DNA of 5,223 bases, taken from the NCBI GenBank assembly GCA_002343395.1, contig DDSN01000116.1, forward strand, positions 1 through 5,223, given 5' to 3'. Numbering within the stretch: position 1 is the first letter of the stretch; each line of letters starts with the position of its first letter. Positions 1 through 4,835 of the stretch are shown one piece after another. Position numbers and translations under genes: made by a program. This DNA is from Hyphomonadaceae bacterium UBA2389 (GTDB lineage: Bacteria > Pseudomonadota > Alphaproteobacteria > Caulobacterales > Aquidulcibacteraceae). The notes beneath the pieces are model-generated. The model ran no database searches and was not told the DNA's origin. It saw only the letters and a list, made by a program, of their open reading frames with translations.

Positions 1-1020
1 GCGGAACAAGGTGCAGGCCATGTTGAGCGCCATGAGCGGCGATGTCATCGGCGAGGTGCCGGGGTTGCAATCACCGGCGACAGCCATGCGAACGCCGGCG
101 GCGCGCAGCTTTTCCACCGGCGGCAGGCGCGTTTCGCGGAGAAAATAGAACGCGCCTGGCAAGAGCACCGCGACCGTGCCGGCCGCGGCCATGGCCGCGA
201 CGCCGGCATCATCGAGATACTCCAGATGATCCGCGGAAAGCGCGCGATAGCGCGCGGCGAGGCTGGCGCCGTGCTGGTTGCTGAGCTGTTCAGCGTGCAG
301 CTTCACAGCGAGGCCATTGGCGCGGGCGGCGGAGAAAACGTAGTCCACCTCCTCCGCCGTGAAGCCAATCGTCTCGCAGAATGCATCGACGGAATCCGCC
401 AAGCCTTGCGCGGCGATTGCTGGGATCATGACATCGGCCACGAGCGCAACGTAAGCGGCGCGGTCATCCTTGAACTCGGGCGGCAACGCGTGAAGGCTGA
501 GAAAGGTGCGTTTTACGCGGACGTCGCCGCGCCGCGCCAACTCACCCGCCGCCTCCAGCATCTTGATCTCGGTCGCAAGATCTAGCCCGTAACCGGACTT
601 GATTTCTACTGTCGTGACGCCTTCGCGCGTCAACCCAGCCAAGCGCCTTGCAGCGCTCTCAATCAGCTCTTCTTTGGACGCCGCACGCGTCGCGGCGACG
701 GTTGAAACGATGCCGCCGCCCGCGCGGGCGATGTCCTCATAGCTCGCCCCTTGCAGACGCAGGTCGAACTCACGCGCGCGATCGCCGCCAAAAACCAAGT
801 GCGTGTGGCAGTCGACCAAGCCGGGCGTGATCCAAGCGTTGTCGCAGCGTCGAACATCGCGGGCGAGATCGACGGCGTGGCCGGGAAGATCGGCGGCAAA
901 TCCGATCCAGGCGATCCTGCCGTCCTTCGCGGCCAGCGCGCCGCGCCGAATTTCGCCGTATGGCGCGCCGCCTTCGCGCATCGTTGCGAGGTTCGCATCA
1001 ACCCAAAGCGTGTCCCACAT
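1..1020 (-). CDS. hutI: Imidazolonepropionase (EC 3.5.2.7), 3'-truncated by window edge
   Basis: Hydrolyses 4-imidazolone-5-propanoate to N-formimidoyl-L-glutamate, the third step of histidine degradation, in the cytosol. I translated 340 uninterrupted codons from the ATG at 1020 to the left edge. The family is usually about 400 residues, so roughly 60 C-terminal residues are missing. Visible amidohydrolase landmarks are ITPGLVDCHTHLVFGG (64-79) with metal ligands H72 and H74, EGVTTVEIKSGYGLDL (133-148), the metal ligand H242 in LHAEQLSN, the catalytic-type H265 in SADHLEYLD, AVLLPGAFYFLRET (284-297), and the metal ligand D317 in GDCNPGTSP. The 23-residue spacing from H242 to H265 is what I recall for Bacillus HutI. 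No frameshift or missing key residue is seen. The start is backed by the typical N-terminal beta-strand and by a promoter that would place the transcript start on the ATG, so the mRNA may be leaderless. It diverges from the hutG-like gene. Confidence 0.96.
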   Translation of the reverse strand, partial: MWDTLWVDANLATMREGGAPYGEIRRGALAAKDGRIAWIGFAADLPGHAVDLARDVRRCDNAWITPGLVDCHTHLVFGGDRAREFDLRLQGASYEDIARAGGGIVSTVAATRAASKEELIESAARRLAGLTREGVTTVEIKSGYGLDLATEIKMLEAAGELARRGDVRVKRTFLSLHALPPEFKDDRAAYVALVADVMIPAIAAQGLADSVDAFCETIGFTAEEVDYVFSAARANGLAVKLHAEQLSNQHGASLAARYRALSADHLEYLDDAGVAAMAAAGTVAVLLPGAFYFLRETRLPPVEKLRAAGVRMAVAGDCNPGTSPMTSPLMALNMACTLFR

Positions 1021-1026
1021 GGGCGC

Positions 1027-1034
1027 TCTATAGA
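1027..1034. promoter_or_regulatory. Palindromic -10 element shared by divergent hutI and hutG
   Basis: TCTATAGA is its own reverse complement and gives TATAGA as a -10 candidate on both strands. The plus-strand copy (1029-1034) predicts a start near 1041, 26 bp before the hutG-like ATG, but no good -35 is seen at the matching distance (AAGCGT at 1006-1011). The site could also be a binding site for a dimeric regulator; I see no match to the HutC operator as I remember it. Confidence 0.4.
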
Positions 1035-1056
1035 CTGCGCCGCCCCGCCGCGCCAA
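1027..1056 (-). promoter_or_regulatory. Predicted hutI promoter, probably leaderless
   Basis: On the minus strand TTGGCG (1056 to 1051) lies 18 bp before TATAGA (1032 to 1027), a fair -35/-10 pair for a housekeeping sigma factor. A start about 7 bp past the -10 falls at about 1020, the A of the hutI ATG. No Shine-Dalgarno could fit, which agrees with a leaderless message. The boxes were read by eye. Confidence 0.5.
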
Positions 1057-1066
1057 TGATCCGGAC

Positions 1067-1969
1067 ATGACCGCCGACTCAGATTGCCGCTCCTGGTTTT
1101 CCGCCGCTGATTTGCTGACCGACGACGCGGCGGCGCCCATCGCGCTGATCGGCGCGCCATTGGGCCTTGGCTCAATAACCCCTGGGCGCTGCGATCTCGC
1201 GCCCGAGGTCGTGCGCGCGGCTATGAGGCGAATGAGCGTCTATGACCTGGAAACGCAGACCGACCTCTCCACGCTGCGCGTGTTCGACGCCGGTGACGCC
1301 GACATCGCCGACTGCGAGCCCGCAAGCGCCCTAGCGCCCCTGGTGGCGTGCATCGCGCCGCTGACGAAGGCGCATCGGCTCACCATGGTGCTCGGCGGCA
1401 ACAACGCCATCACAAGACCATGCGTGCATGCGCTCGATACGACGCTGCAGCGGGTTGGGCTGCTGACGCTCGATGCGCATTTCGATTTGCGCGACACAGA
1501 TTGCGGGTTGACCAACGGGAATCCCATCCAAGCGCTGTTGGAAGACGGCCTGCCCGGCAAGCACATTGCACAGATTGGGCTCCTCCCCTTCGCCAACACC
1601 AAGAAGGCGCACGACAAGGCCAAGGCAGCGGGCATTCACGTGCAGTGTTGCGACCATTGGGATGCGGGCGGAACCCATCCCGTTGAAGAAGCGCTTTGCA
1701 TGCTCGCCGAGCGCTGCGACGTAATCCACGTCGACTTCGACATTGACGTTATCGAGCGGGCCTGCATGCCGGGCGCCCCCGGCGCTCGGCCAGGCGGCAT
1801 CAGCCCGAACTATTTCTTCGCAGCGACGCGCCTCATTTGCGCACATCCCAAGGTACGCAGCATCGATCTCACCGAGTTTGACCCTTCGCTGGATGTCGCC
1901 AGCATTTCCGCGTTGACCGCCGCGCGTTGGGCTTGCGAAGCGCTCACCGGGTTCAAGCGTCGCGGCTAG
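1067..1969 (+). CDS. hutG: Arginase-family formimidoylglutamase (EC 3.5.3.8), HutG-like
   Basis: Predicted to hydrolyse N-formimidoyl-L-glutamate to glutamate and formamide, taking the product of the neighbouring hutI. The protein has 300 residues, normal for ureohydrolases. Motifs in order are IGAPLG (28-33), LGGNNAITRP (109-118), LDAHFDLRD (135-143) with metal ligands D136, H138 and D140, NGNPIQALLEDGLPG (150-164), and FDIDVIERACMPGAPGARPGG (224-244) with ligands D225 and D227. The classical first metal ligand, a His in GGDHS, is Asn113 here, and the usual third Asp of DxDxxDP is Glu230. The 'ARPGG' segment and the long NG-P-LEDGLPG stretch resemble the HutG-like branch known in some actinobacteria and alphaproteobacteria rather than true arginase or agmatinase. 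Substrate assignment rests mainly on the hutI neighbour. No clear Shine-Dalgarno precedes the ATG. The stop overlaps that of the convergent MmcQ-type gene. Confidence 0.82.
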   Translation: MTADSDCRSWFSAADLLTDDAAAPIALIGAPLGLGSITPGRCDLAPEVVRAAMRRMSVYDLETQTDLSTLRVFDAGDADIADCEPASALAPLVACIAPLTKAHRLTMVLGGNNAITRPCVHALDTTLQRVGLLTLDAHFDLRDTDCGLTNGNPIQALLEDGLPGKHIAQIGLLPFANTKKAHDKAKAAGIHVQCCDHWDAGGTHPVEEALCMLAERCDVIHVDFDIDVIERACMPGAPGARPGGISPNYFFAATRLICAHPKVRSIDLTEFDPSLDVASISALTAARWACEALTGFKRRG

Positions 1970-2319
1970 CGAGGGCGCGTCTTCACGCTCTTGCGTGACT
2001 TTGGTTTAGGCGCGGCGAGCGCATGGGCCGCCTTCAAGGCCGCGAACAACGTCGCCTCATCGGCCGCCTTCAAATCGCACCGCGTCGCGCCCATGCGGCC
2101 CCACCCGCCTAGTACAGGCGCAAATACCGCAGGCGCCTGCTCGCAGTAGAATTCTTGTGTCGCTCCGTCGAACATCAAATTGATGTCTTCGCCGCTGTTC
2201 GCCAGCGTCGCGAAAATCTTTCGGGGCGTACGAAACGCCGCGCGATCAAAGTGCGGCGCTTCGGACGCTGCATCGAGCGAAAGGGCAAGAGCGCGGGCAC
2301 GAGCGGCTTTGACGGGCAT
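1966..2319 (-). CDS. MmcQ/YjbR family (DUF419-type) protein
   Basis: A 117-residue cytosolic protein with the CyaY-like MmcQ/YjbR fold, often annotated as DNA-binding although its function is not settled. Family signatures are the N-terminal helix and HFDRAAFRTPRKIFATL (23-39), NLMFDG (47-52), and GGWGRMGAT (71-79) near the usual W-x-x-L/M-x-L region. Residues 104-117 form a lysine/arginine-rich tail (PKPKSRKSVKTRPR) beyond the fold, compatible with nucleic-acid contact; that is inference. The ATG at 2319 is preceded by GAGGG (2330 to 2326) with a 6-bp spacer. The gene converges on the hutG-like gene and diverges from the TetR gene across 82 bp, so the TetR operator might affect it too, though it lies about 55 bp upstream of this start. 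Confidence 0.85.
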   Translation of the reverse strand: MPVKAARARALALSLDAASEAPHFDRAAFRTPRKIFATLANSGEDINLMFDGATQEFYCEQAPAVFAPVLGGWGRMGATRCDLKAADEATLFAALKAAHALAAPKPKSRKSVKTRPR

Positions 2320-2353
2320 CCGGCACCCTCACACAACGGGAGGCTACATTTCC

Positions 2354-2369
2354 AGAACACTCTAGTTCT
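2354..2369. repeat. Short inverted repeat AGAAC-N6-GTTCT upstream of the TetR operator
   Basis: Five-base arms at 2354-2358 and 2365-2369 flank a 6-bp spacer. The right arm touches the -35 box of the TetR promoter. It could be a secondary regulator site or chance; nothing else supports it. Confidence 0.25.
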
Positions 2370-2396
2370 TGACGCATACCAACTGGTCGGTATGCT
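2369..2396 (+). promoter_or_regulatory. Predicted sigma-70-type promoter of the TetR operon
   Basis: TTGACG (2369-2374) and TATGCT (2391-2396) are separated by 16 bp. Each is a good partial match to the consensus, and a start about 6-7 bp past the -10 falls at 2402-2403, on the ATG chosen for the TetR gene. The message would be leaderless, in keeping with the absence of a Shine-Dalgarno there. The operator palindrome fills the space between the two boxes. Confidence 0.65.
2374..2395. promoter_or_regulatory. TetR-type operator, 22-bp inverted repeat
   Basis: GCATACC (2374-2380) and GGTATGC (2389-2395) are perfect 7-base arms around an 8-bp centre, AACTGGTC, with two further pairs inside. The AACTGGTCGGTAT-type core is typical of operators for TetR regulators beside small-molecule-processing genes. 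It covers the spacer between the -35 and -10 boxes, where bound repressor would block RNA polymerase, so autorepression of the whole operon is likely. Binding is inferred from position and symmetry. Confidence 0.75.
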
Positions 2397-2401
2397 TGCC
2401 T

Positions 2402-3019
2402 ATGGCTGCGGCCCCCTCCCCCTCTCAAACACGCGCGCGAGAGCGCTTGCTTGACGCCGCGCTGGCGCTGGTGCGGGCCCAGGGCTACGCGGCGACGTCC
2501 GTCGATGAACTCTGCCGGGCCGCCGGCGTCACCAAGGGCGCGTTCTTTCATCACTTCAAAAGTAAGGACGAACTCGCTGTCGCTGCCGCACGCCATTGGT
2601 CGGAGGTGACCGGCGCACTTTTCGCAGCGGCGCCGTACCATGATCATGCTGATCCGCTGGATCGCGTGCTTGCCTATATCGATTTCCGCGCGGCGCTCAT
2701 CGAAGGCGCGCCTGCGGCGTTTACTTGCTTCGCCGGCACGCTGGTTCAGGAGGCCTTCGCCGCCAACGATGAGATTCGTGCGGCTTGCGCAGCGAGCATC
2801 TTTGGCCACGCAGCGACGCTAGAGGCCGACATTGAGGCCGCGCGCGCGCGCCACTGCATCGAAGGCGATTGGACCGCGAAAAGCCTAGCGCTGCATACAC
2901 AGGCGGTGCTGCAAGGCGCGTTCATCCTCGCCAAAGCGCAAGGCGGTCCGGAGGTGGCGCGCGCGATGGCCGCGCATCTCAAGCGCTACGTGCAGCTTCT
3001 GTTTGCCAAGGGAGAGTGA
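2402..3019 (+). CDS. TetR/AcrR family transcriptional repressor
   Basis: A 205-residue one-component regulator, normal for the family. The N-terminal DNA-binding domain shows ARERLLDAALALVRAQGYAA (12-31), then the helix-turn-helix TSVDELCRAAGVTKGAFFHHF (32-52) and KSKDEL (53-58). The C-terminal helical ligand-binding and dimerisation domain includes FTCFAGTLVQEAF and a GHAATLEADIE helix, a form I associate with regulators next to SRPBCC/VOC genes. The inducer cannot be read from the sequence. I place the start at the ATG at 2402. The frame also allows a TTG at 2369, but that codon is part of the -35 box and would put the operator inside the coding region. The stop lies 4 bp before the SRPBCC start, whose Shine-Dalgarno lies inside the end of this gene, so translation is probably coupled. 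Confidence 0.93.
   Translation: MAAAPSPSQTRARERLLDAALALVRAQGYAATSVDELCRAAGVTKGAFFHHFKSKDELAVAAARHWSEVTGALFAAAPYHDHADPLDRVLAYIDFRAALIEGAPAAFTCFAGTLVQEAFAANDEIRAACAASIFGHAATLEADIEAARARHCIEGDWTAKSLALHTQAVLQGAFILAKAQGGPEVARAMAAHLKRYVQLLFAKGE
3008..3014 (+). promoter_or_regulatory. Ribosome binding site for the SRPBCC gene
   Basis: AAGGGAG lies 9 bp before the ATG at 3024 and inside the last codons of the TetR gene. It decides the start against the in-frame TTG at 3003, which has no such site. Confidence 0.7.
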
Positions 3020-3023
3020 CACT

Positions 3024-3467
3024 ATGCCCAACACCATTCGCCTGCATCGTGTCCTGCGGGCGCCGCCCGAGCGTGTTTATCGCGCTTTCACCGACGCGGA
3101 CGCTCTCTGTAAGTGGCTCCCGCCGCATGGCTTCACCGCCAAGATGCACACCTTCGACGCCAAAGTTGGCGGCGGCTACCGAATGAGCTTCACGGCCTTC
3201 GACACGGGCGGCGCGCATGCCTTCACCGCAAGGTACATCGAGCTCGAACCGCACGCGCGCATCGTCCATACCGATGTCTTCGACGATCCGAACCTCGCCG
3301 GCGAGATGGTCGTCACCATCACGTTCAAACAAGTCGCGGTCGGCACTGAACTCCATATCGAACAAGCCGGCGTGCCAGACATTATCCCGCCGGACGCCTG
3401 TTACCACGGCTGGCAAGATTCGCTGGCGCAGCTCACCGCGCTGGTCGAGCACGAGAGCGCGGGATGA
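3024..3467 (+). CDS. SRPBCC family protein (AHSA1/Aha1 C-terminal-like)
   Basis: A 147-residue START-like helix-grip protein of the AHSA1 branch, which folds around one hydrophobic ligand cavity. Visible landmarks are RVLRAPPERVYRAFTDADAL (9-28), KWLPPHGF (30-37), the glycine-rich GGGYRMSF (49-56), a DDPNLAGEMVVTITF strand pair in the middle, and the closing helix starting YHGWQDSL (127-134). The length is complete and typical. AHSA1-like bacterial proteins of this kind have no firmly established activity; lipid, aromatic or polyketide-like ligands are usual for the superfamily, and any role here is inference. It is the first structural gene after the TetR repressor and should share its control. 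There is no signal peptide or membrane segment, so it acts in the cytosol. Confidence 0.92.
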   Translation: MPNTIRLHRVLRAPPERVYRAFTDADALCKWLPPHGFTAKMHTFDAKVGGGYRMSFTAFDTGGAHAFTARYIELEPHARIVHTDVFDDPNLAGEMVVTITFKQVAVGTELHIEQAGVPDIIPPDACYHGWQDSLAQLTALVEHESAG

Positions 3468-3512
3468 GCGCCGCTCAGGGGGAGGATGCCGAGCCGCCCC
3501 GTTCGCATCAAT

Positions 3513-3516
3513 GGAG
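3513..3516 (+). promoter_or_regulatory. Ribosome binding site choosing the VOC start at 3523
   Basis: GGAG lies 6 bp before the ATG at 3523. The alternative in-frame ATG at 3511 would begin before this site and has no well-spaced site of its own. Confidence 0.5.
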
Positions 3517-3522
3517 TACGAG

Positions 3523-3966
3523 ATGAGCACCGTGAACAAGCGCCTGATGCAGGGCGTGATCCCATACCTCGCGATCGACGGCGCCAGCGACGCCATCGCC
3601 TTCTACCGCAGAGCTTTCAGCGCGCTGATGCACGGTGATGTGGCGCTGATGCCGGGGACGAGCAGGGTCGCCAACGCGAGCCTTGTCATCAACGGCGGCG
3701 TGTTAATGCTGTCGGACGCGTTTCCGGAAATGGGTCAGCCCGCCGCCAAAGGCGGACACGGCTTCACTATGCAGCTCGTCGTTGACGATGGCGACCTTTG
3801 GTGGAACCGCGCCGTGGAGGCTGGGTGCGAAATTGTGACGCCATTCGCGAGGCAGTTTTGGGGCGACCGTTACGGCCAGTTGCGCGACCCGTTCGGCGTC
3901 GATTGGGCGATCAACGAGCCGAGCGCGGAAAACCGCGAGATCGCCAAAAATCTGAAGCTCAGCTGA
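3523..3966 (+). CDS. VOC family (glyoxalase/bleomycin-resistance fold) protein, PhnB-like
   Basis: A 147-residue vicinal-oxygen-chelate protein with two beta-alpha-beta-beta-beta modules. Module one runs from GVIPYLAIDGASDAIAFYRR (11-30) to NASLVINGGVLMLSDAFPE (51-69). Module two runs from GHGFTMQLVVDD (78-89) through an AVEAGCEIV helix end to RYGQLRDPFGVDWAIN (116-131), the characteristic PhnB-like ending. The usual metal-ligand His of strand one, in the H-A-x-L position, appears to be Asn51, as in some subfamily members I recall; this may alter metal use. Substrate is unknown. I chose the ATG at 3523 for its GGAG; the ATG at 3511 would add four residues (MEYE). The gene lies 55 bp after the SRPBCC gene and 20 bp before the second VOC gene, in the same operon. 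Confidence 0.9.
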   Translation: MSTVNKRLMQGVIPYLAIDGASDAIAFYRRAFSALMHGDVALMPGTSRVANASLVINGGVLMLSDAFPEMGQPAAKGGHGFTMQLVVDDGDLWWNRAVEAGCEIVTPFARQFWGDRYGQLRDPFGVDWAINEPSAENREIAKNLKLS

Positions 3967-3986
3967 ATTTTCCAAGGGGGCATAGC

Positions 3987-4469
3987 ATGAGCAAACCGCA
4001 ACGCGTTTCCACGTGTATTTGGTTCGACGACAAGGCCGAGGACGCAGCGACCTTCTACGCGTCGCTATTTCCGAATTCGCGCATCGTTGAAGTCAACCGC
4101 TACGGCCCCGGTCAACGCATGCCCGAAGGGCTCGCGATGCTGGTGCGGTTCGAACTGGAGGGCGTCGCCTTCAGCGCGCTCAACGGCGGGCCGATGTTTC
4201 CGCTTTCCGAAGCAGTATCGCTGGTGGTTTCGTGCGAGACACAGGCCGAGCTCGACCGTATCTGGAACGCGCTCGTAGCCGACGGCGGCGCCGAAAGCAT
4301 GTGCGGTTGGTGTAAGGATCGTTTCGGGTTGTCGTGGCAGATCATTCCCGCGCAGATCAGCGCCTGGATGAGTTCGAGGGATGCCGCCGCGCAGGGGCGC
4401 ATGTGGGAGAAACTCATGGGCATGCGCAAAATCGACATCGCTGCGCTCGAAGCGGCGTTCAACGGATAG
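3987..4469 (+). CDS. PhnB-like VOC protein (PF06983 type)
   Basis: A 160-residue protein that matches in full the family once mislabelled 3-demethylubiquinone-9 3-methyltransferase. Motifs in order are CIWFDDKAEDAATFYASLFP (10-29), LVRFELEGVAFSALNGGP (52-69), SEAVSLVVSCETQAELDRIW (74-93), the near-invariant CGWCKDRFGLSWQIIP (106-121), and the helical tail KIDIAALEAAF. No SAM-binding motif is present, so methyltransferase activity is not expected. The fold suggests metal-assisted binding or turnover of a small molecule; the reaction is unknown. AAGGGGG at 3974-3980, 6 bp before the ATG, fixes the start. It shows only motif-level resemblance to the preceding VOC protein, so an old duplication is possible but a recent one is not. 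It is the third structural gene of the TetR operon. Confidence 0.93.
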   Translation: MSKPQRVSTCIWFDDKAEDAATFYASLFPNSRIVEVNRYGPGQRMPEGLAMLVRFELEGVAFSALNGGPMFPLSEAVSLVVSCETQAELDRIWNALVADGGAESMCGWCKDRFGLSWQIIPAQISAWMSSRDAAAQGRMWEKLMGMRKIDIAALEAAFNG

Positions 4470-4481
4470 GGAGAAACGAAT

Positions 4482-4832
4482 ATGTACGTCGATGGCTATG
4501 TAATCCCGGTGCGGAAGACGAACCGCGAGAGCTACCTCGAAGTAGCGCGGATAGCCGCGCCCGTCTTCAAGGAACACGGCGCGCTGAAGGTGGTCGAAAC
4601 TTGGGGCGATGACGTGCCAAGAGGAAAGCAAACCGACTTCTTCATGGCGGTGCAATGCGCAGAGGACGAGAACGTCGTTTTTTCATGGATCGTGTGGCCA
4701 GACAAAGCCACGCGGGACGCCGGCATGGCCAAAGTCATGCAGGACCCGCGCATGGACATGGACCCCGCCTCCATGCCCTTCGACGGCAAGCGCATGATCT
4801 ACGGCGGCTTCAAGACGTTCCTGAGCTTCTGA
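4482..4832 (+). CDS. DUF1428 family protein, YbaA-like
   Basis: A 116-residue protein, full length for DUF1428, whose E. coli member is YbaA; the family has a dimeric alpha-beta barrel-like fold and no known activity. Family hallmarks are MYVDGYVIPV (1-10), ETWGDDVPRGKQTDFF (39-54), a FSWIVWPDKATRD strand and helix (67-79), DPRM in the 88-91 region, and MPFDGKRMIYGGFK (98-111). The Shine-Dalgarno AGGGAG (4468-4473) overlaps the stop of the previous gene and lies 8 bp from the ATG, which points to coupled translation. It is the last gene of the TetR operon, and its stop is 3 bp from that of the convergent peroxiredoxin. The fold recalls small-molecule monooxygenase and dimeric barrel proteins, but catalytic residues cannot be named. 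Confidence 0.92.
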   Translation: MYVDGYVIPVRKTNRESYLEVARIAAPVFKEHGALKVVETWGDDVPRGKQTDFFMAVQCAEDENVVFSWIVWPDKATRDAGMAKVMQDPRMDMDPASMPFDGKRMIYGGFKTFLSF

Positions 4833-4835
4833 AGC

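Noticed and set aside
1056..1070. Four-codon frame ATG ATC CGG ACA TGA overlapping the hutG-like start, a possible leader peptide
   Set aside because: It has no ribosome site and no histidine codons, and so short a frame is expected by chance.
663..1175. A 170-codon minus-strand open frame across the hutI/hutG gap
   Set aside because: It is out of frame with hutI, whose translation matches imidazolonepropionase throughout; this frame has arginine/serine-rich, low-information content typical of a shadow.
1331..1846. A 171-codon minus-strand open frame inside the hutG-like gene
   Set aside because: It lies opposite a gene with intact ureohydrolase motifs and has no recognisable domain or ribosome site.
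2246..2809. A 187-codon minus-strand open frame across the TetR promoter and N-terminus
   Set aside because: It would run through the MmcQ-type start, the operator and the HTH-coding region; no family resemblance is seen.
2979..3596. A 205-codon minus-strand open frame opposite the SRPBCC gene
   Set aside because: It is the antisense shadow of a well-supported gene in GC-rich DNA, with no motif of its own.
3486..3647. Small frame starting at the ATG after AGGGGGAGG
   Set aside because: The ATG touches the purine run, the frame overlaps the start of the VOC gene, and the encoded peptide resembles nothing I recognise.
3523..4469. Recent tandem duplication of the two VOC genes
   Set aside because: The proteins share only fold-level motifs and differ in their C-terminal signatures (RYGQLRDPFGVDW versus CGWCKDRFGLSW), so they belong to different subfamilies.
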